NCBI GenBank assembly: GCA_011009095.1 | Contig: VTPC01090710.1 | Coordinates: forward strand, 84,548-148,547 | DNA length: 64,000 nt | Origin: Ignelater luminosus | Taxonomy: Eukaryota > Arthropoda > Insecta > Coleoptera > Elateridae | Reading direction: 5' to 3' | Part shown: positions 60,869 to 64,000 of the stretch, one piece after another | Layout of the letters: every line of letters begins with the position of its first letter | How positions within the stretch are numbered: the first letter of the stretch is position 1 | Made by a program: the position numbers and the translations under genes | The notes under the pieces: model-generated | The model's database searches: none | What the model saw: the letters and a program-made list of their open reading frames with translations, nothing else | Told to the model about the DNA's origin: nothing

Positions 60869-62757
60869 CTACTCTGGTTTCACGAATTGAAGTAGAATGA
60901 CCAAGTAAGTAGTAATAGCCCCAATCACCTATAAATTAGTTAATGAATGGTTTTTAAAATTAGTTTTTATTTACTTACGGATGTGACCAAAGAACGATCA
61001 ACAGCAGCTAATCCACTTGCAAAAAATTCGATTTTTCTGTGAAATAGAGCCATTGCAAAAGCATCCAACTGCAAATCAATAAACATCTTAGAACCCTAAC
61101 AAATCGAAAAAGTGTTAATTTGTTATGCTAAATAAAACAAAAGTTTCCGACAAACTTTTATTTGTTTCATTTTGAAAATTTTTACTAGAAGGAGTTTTGG
61201 CCAAAATAAGAAACTATCATAGCTTCGATTCAACTAGCTTGTGTAACTATACGGAAACGACAAATGAAAGTAAAGAAATGCTTACCTGAACTTTAGTTTG
61301 TTCACTGATACTGGAACACAGAAGCTTGCAAACTAAGTCTTTTGTATTTTGTGACTAAAAGTAAAAATTGTATCTACTGTAGATACCTTTAGAAACAATA
61401 ACTAATATGCTCATATTACGTACCTCAACAGTGCAAGCATGGGATGGTTCCACGATCATAAAAAGACGGATAAGATGAACTGCGCACCAAACAGTCATCA
61501 TCAGTGCATATAGTACATCTCTTCTACTTCCAGCTAGTTCCACAAACAAGCCATATGTGGAGAGAATCAGTTGTAAAAGTATACCTGTAATCAGTACCTG
61601 AAATAAAATGAACTTAAAGCTCTTTAATAATGTTACAGAGAAAAACAGCTTACAGCTCCTACAAAGCCAAGCAGTTGATTTTGTATTTCAACGGCATCGC
61701 ACAATCTCAAATAAGCTCTCATTAGTTTGAGAATGCGTTCATCATCGGATAGTATGCGCGCTTCCTTTTCTGAAACAATCTCTATTATGATGGGAAGATA
61801 TGTTATATTCAGTTTTAGACTTACTTTCTTTCTGACTCGAACTGACTGTTCTAAGCGTACCATTTCCTGCCTTAAAGGAATCAAGAGCGTATCCAATATT
61901 TTTTGTATCGATATTTCCACCGACATAGGCATAAGTAGAATTGATATTACCAGTCTTATTTTTAACATCTGAAGTACCATCAGTAATTTCCATTTGCAAG
62001 TGTTGATTTAACCTTTTCAATCTGCGTAACACGCAATAGCCTAAATGCCAAAGTTGATATTGAGTCATAAGCATAAGATATTCAGTGATATAAAAGCCAA
62101 TGTAAGATTTTACTATAAATTCTTTAGTGGTACGTGCGCCATCAATTCTAAAATGCAAAAACATGTCCGCAACTAATACTAAAGTGGTTGCAATCAAAAT
62201 AATTGTTAAGGTCAATATCGATAGCTTTCTGGCTCTTTTAGAATCAGTTGGAGAAAGTATGGAGTCGGCCTAAAAATAATAATGTGTCAGCATTTATTAA
62301 ATTTTGGAAAATTATAATTTTACGTCACAAATACATTCCACATAGGAGCAAAACGTTTTAAATCTAAATGGCGTGATATAAATCCCAAATACTACTACTA
62401 ATTCCACAACACTTATATCGAAAAATGTGATGTAAACATCAGTGCTTGATTTGATCTTAACTGATTTTCCTTTTTCCGCCATTACATCTCCTGCCCATCC
62501 AATATAAGTAGCTGATACTAGATAAAAACAAAATTTCTTGTTCATCTATTTTCTTTCATATTTTTGCAATACTTACGCAAAATAGCTCCCAAAACATAAC
62601 TGTAAAATGCATAACCACCAGACCATTTTAAAACCCATTTAGTTCCATTTTTCTCAATAGTAACCGGAAAAATTCCCATGATTCTACATATTCCCATTGC
62701 AGGTGCAGAAGCCTCATAAATTTGCTCTGATACAGTAACTTTAGCATCCCAAAACAT
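60869..62757 (-). CDS. Gustatory receptor (7tm_7), 446 aa, gene C
   Basis: An insect taste-receptor subunit with unknown ligand. Exons: 62757-62577, 62517-62324, 62269-61825, 61781-61654, 61597-61424, 61354-61286, 61068-60979, 60928-60869. All have GT-AG junctions and keep one frame. An in-frame stop precedes the ATG. About seven hydrophobic segments are seen, for example in exon 2 (SVVELVVVFGIYIT), exon 3 (LTIILIATTLVLVADMF) and exon 5 (ALMMTVWCAVHLIRLFMI). Family blocks are CRIMGIFPV in exon 1, YLRLCDAVEIQNQLLGFVGA in exon 4, IVEPSHACTVE at the end of exon 5, IEFFASGLAAVDRSLVTS in exon 7, and the full signature TYLVILLQF (434-442) in exon 8. The exon 7 acceptor could instead lie 30 nt or so upstream (also in frame); I chose 61068 to match the paralogues. 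Intron 3 is only 43 bp. It is probably functional. Confidence 0.92.
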
Positions 62758-63080
62758 TTTTGCTGCTACGCTTTATTAATTTCAAGACTAATCTACCTTG
62801 AAAGAAGACTAAAATATCTTGGCGCAAGCATAAATAAGTTCGTTTTGTTTGAAAACAACTAAAAATCGTTTAAGATAAGCCTGTAATTATAATCCATTTA
62901 AGTTCTGAAAGTTTACGTGTGATAGGTAAACAAAGGTTGTTGATGAGGGTTTAAAGAGAAAACAGAATTTTGTTTGTACGACCTTGCAGTTAGAGTTTTT
63001 TGAATAAACTGAAGGCCTGTTATTGATTTATAACTTTTTAAGTATATAAAGAAACAAAATTGTAATTATTTTTTGTTTTT
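62758..63080. other. Upstream region of receptor gene C
   Basis: Should contain the promoter of gene C. I see no unambiguous TATA box or other fixed element. Confidence 0.35.
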
Positions 63081-63088
63081 TGTTGCAG

Positions 63089-63127
63089 GTAAATACATCG
63101 TGGATTAGAACTCTACCAGTTGAGAAA
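63089..63127 (+). other. Possible 39 nt exon (plus strand)
   Basis: A long T-rich tract ending in TTGCAG precedes it and GTAAGA follows. Only one frame is open, reading VNTSWIRTLPVEK with phase 0 at both ends. It does not fit in phase behind the candidates at 18083 or 48698. It could be chance. Confidence 0.2.
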
Positions 63128-63129
63128 GT

Positions 63130-63550
63130 AAGAGTAAGATATTAATTATGTAATTATAAAAAAGTTTTCTATCCTACTACAAAAATATTTACTTCAATCC
63201 TCGAAGATTCGTCGTATAAAAACAGATTAAAAGCTGTGTAACGTCAATATCTATACTCTATAAAAATATTTTTAAATCATTACAGAATTAATTAAATTGT
63301 AAGAGTTCTAGACTTTGTATGCAAGTACATTGGTGGAAACAGTTTTTATGATATAAGAGCAATAAAGTAATCATTAAGATTTTACTATACAAAAGAAAAA
63401 ATGTTGACGACTCCTTACAGTTAAAATTAAATCTCTCTCAATTAGTCGATTCCTGAAAAAGATTCTAAAAAAGTAAATGTGGCATAAGGTCGAGACGTCG
63501 GTTGTATTTAAACCTTTTCTTAAACTATACTTTTCGTACAAAAGCTTTTC
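63130..63550. other. No gene recognised
   Basis: AT-rich spacer before the fourth mariner. Confidence 0.4.
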
Positions 63551-63557
63551 TTAAATA

Positions 63558-64000
63558 CGAGGGCTGTTTGACGGAAGTGTGACATTTCAATAAAAAACAG
63601 GTTTAGCCTAGATTTTTTTTTATTATTTTTTAACATAGTTCCCTTCAAGTGCTACACACTTAGTCCAACGACTTTCCAATTTCTTTAAGCCGTCTGAGAA
63701 ATGTTCTTTTGGCAACTCTTCAAAATAGGCCTCCGTTGCAGCAATAACCTCTTCATTTGATGCGAATTTTTTTCCTGCGAGAGATTTTTTCAAATTCGGA
63801 AATAAAAAAAGTCGCTTGGGGCCAGATCCGGTGAGTATGGTGGAAGGGGGAAGCAATTCGTAGCGTTATTGTACCAATTTAGCGGTCGCAGTTGCGGATG
63901 AATGAGATGGGGCGTTGTCGTGATGAAAGAGCACTTTCTTATGTGCCAAATGCGAGCGTTTATTCTTTAAGATAACATCAAAACGGGCAATAAATCAGCA
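63558..64000 (-). mobile_element. Mariner element, cut by the window edge
   Basis: TA at 63556-63557 followed by CGAGGGCTGTTTGACGGAAG marks the 3' end of a mariner in minus orientation. The other end lies outside the window. The terminal sequence differs from the three other copies, so this is a further lineage. Confidence 0.8.
63623..64000 (-). pseudogene. Mariner transposase, C-terminal part, frameshifted
   Basis: The last 77 codons run from about 63856 to the stop at 63623 and include LFLFPNLKKSLAGKKFASNE and end ALEGNYVKK, a normal irritans-type mariner C-terminus. Just upstream, SPDLAPSD is read in another frame, so a single-base indel in a run of T (about 63808-63815) disrupts the gene right after the third catalytic aspartate. 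Further upstream, HDNAPSHSSA holds the second catalytic aspartate. There is also a stop between them at about 63870. The rest is outside the window. Confidence 0.82.

Overview
The window reads as insect nuclear DNA. It is AT-rich, its genes have many 43-80 bp GT-AG introns, it holds insect gustatory receptor genes, and it carries many decayed transposons of insect type (mariner, hAT, Ty3/gypsy, LINE, foldback elements). A beetle is a reasonable guess, but nothing here proves the order.

The only clearly intact host genes are three gustatory receptor (Gr) genes, all on the minus strand in the right third: 42974-46854 (415 aa), 54842-56584 (444 aa) and 60869-62757 (446 aa). I assembled each from eight exons with GT-AG junctions and no in-frame stop. 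Exon phases and most exon sizes are the same in all three (exon 2 is 194 nt, exon 6 is 69 nt, exon 7 is 90 nt), and each ends in the Gr signature TYhhhhhQ(F/Y/S). They form a head-to-tail tandem array of diverged paralogues. The first differs by a 2.27 kb third intron, where the others have 59 and 43 bp.

The rest is mostly intergenic or intronic DNA with element remnants. From left to right these are: a hAT transposase relic (1.9-3.0 kb); a nearly intact mariner with terminal repeats and TA flanks (4258-5498); a Ty3/gypsy relic with gag zinc knuckle and RT (7.2-8.1 kb); two fragments of a Tc1-like DDE transposase (12.6-13.1 and 15.0-15.7 kb); a LINE reverse transcriptase relic (26.5-27.6 kb); a degenerate satellite of about 132 bp period (32.1-34.0 kb), split by a 415 bp MITE-like element; a LINE endonuclease relic (38.9-39.4 kb); a foldback element with roughly 140 bp arms and protein-like sequence inside (40.36-41.09 kb); a near-perfect 70 nt hairpin (41.9 kb); a 363 bp Tc1-type MITE (48.9 kb); dispersed relatives of the satellite (50-51.3 kb); and three more mariner copies of other lineages (52.5, 57.9 and 63.6 kb).

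Three or four very short plus-strand segments with good splice sites (14.18, 18.08, 48.70, 63.09 kb) might be exons of a large plus-strand gene whose introns host the Gr cluster. This is speculative and their phases do not all fit. I found no CRISPR array, rRNA or convincing tRNA, and no system that is clearly new to biology. The most unusual items are the dimeric satellite family, the foldback with its internal coding relic, and the hairpin.
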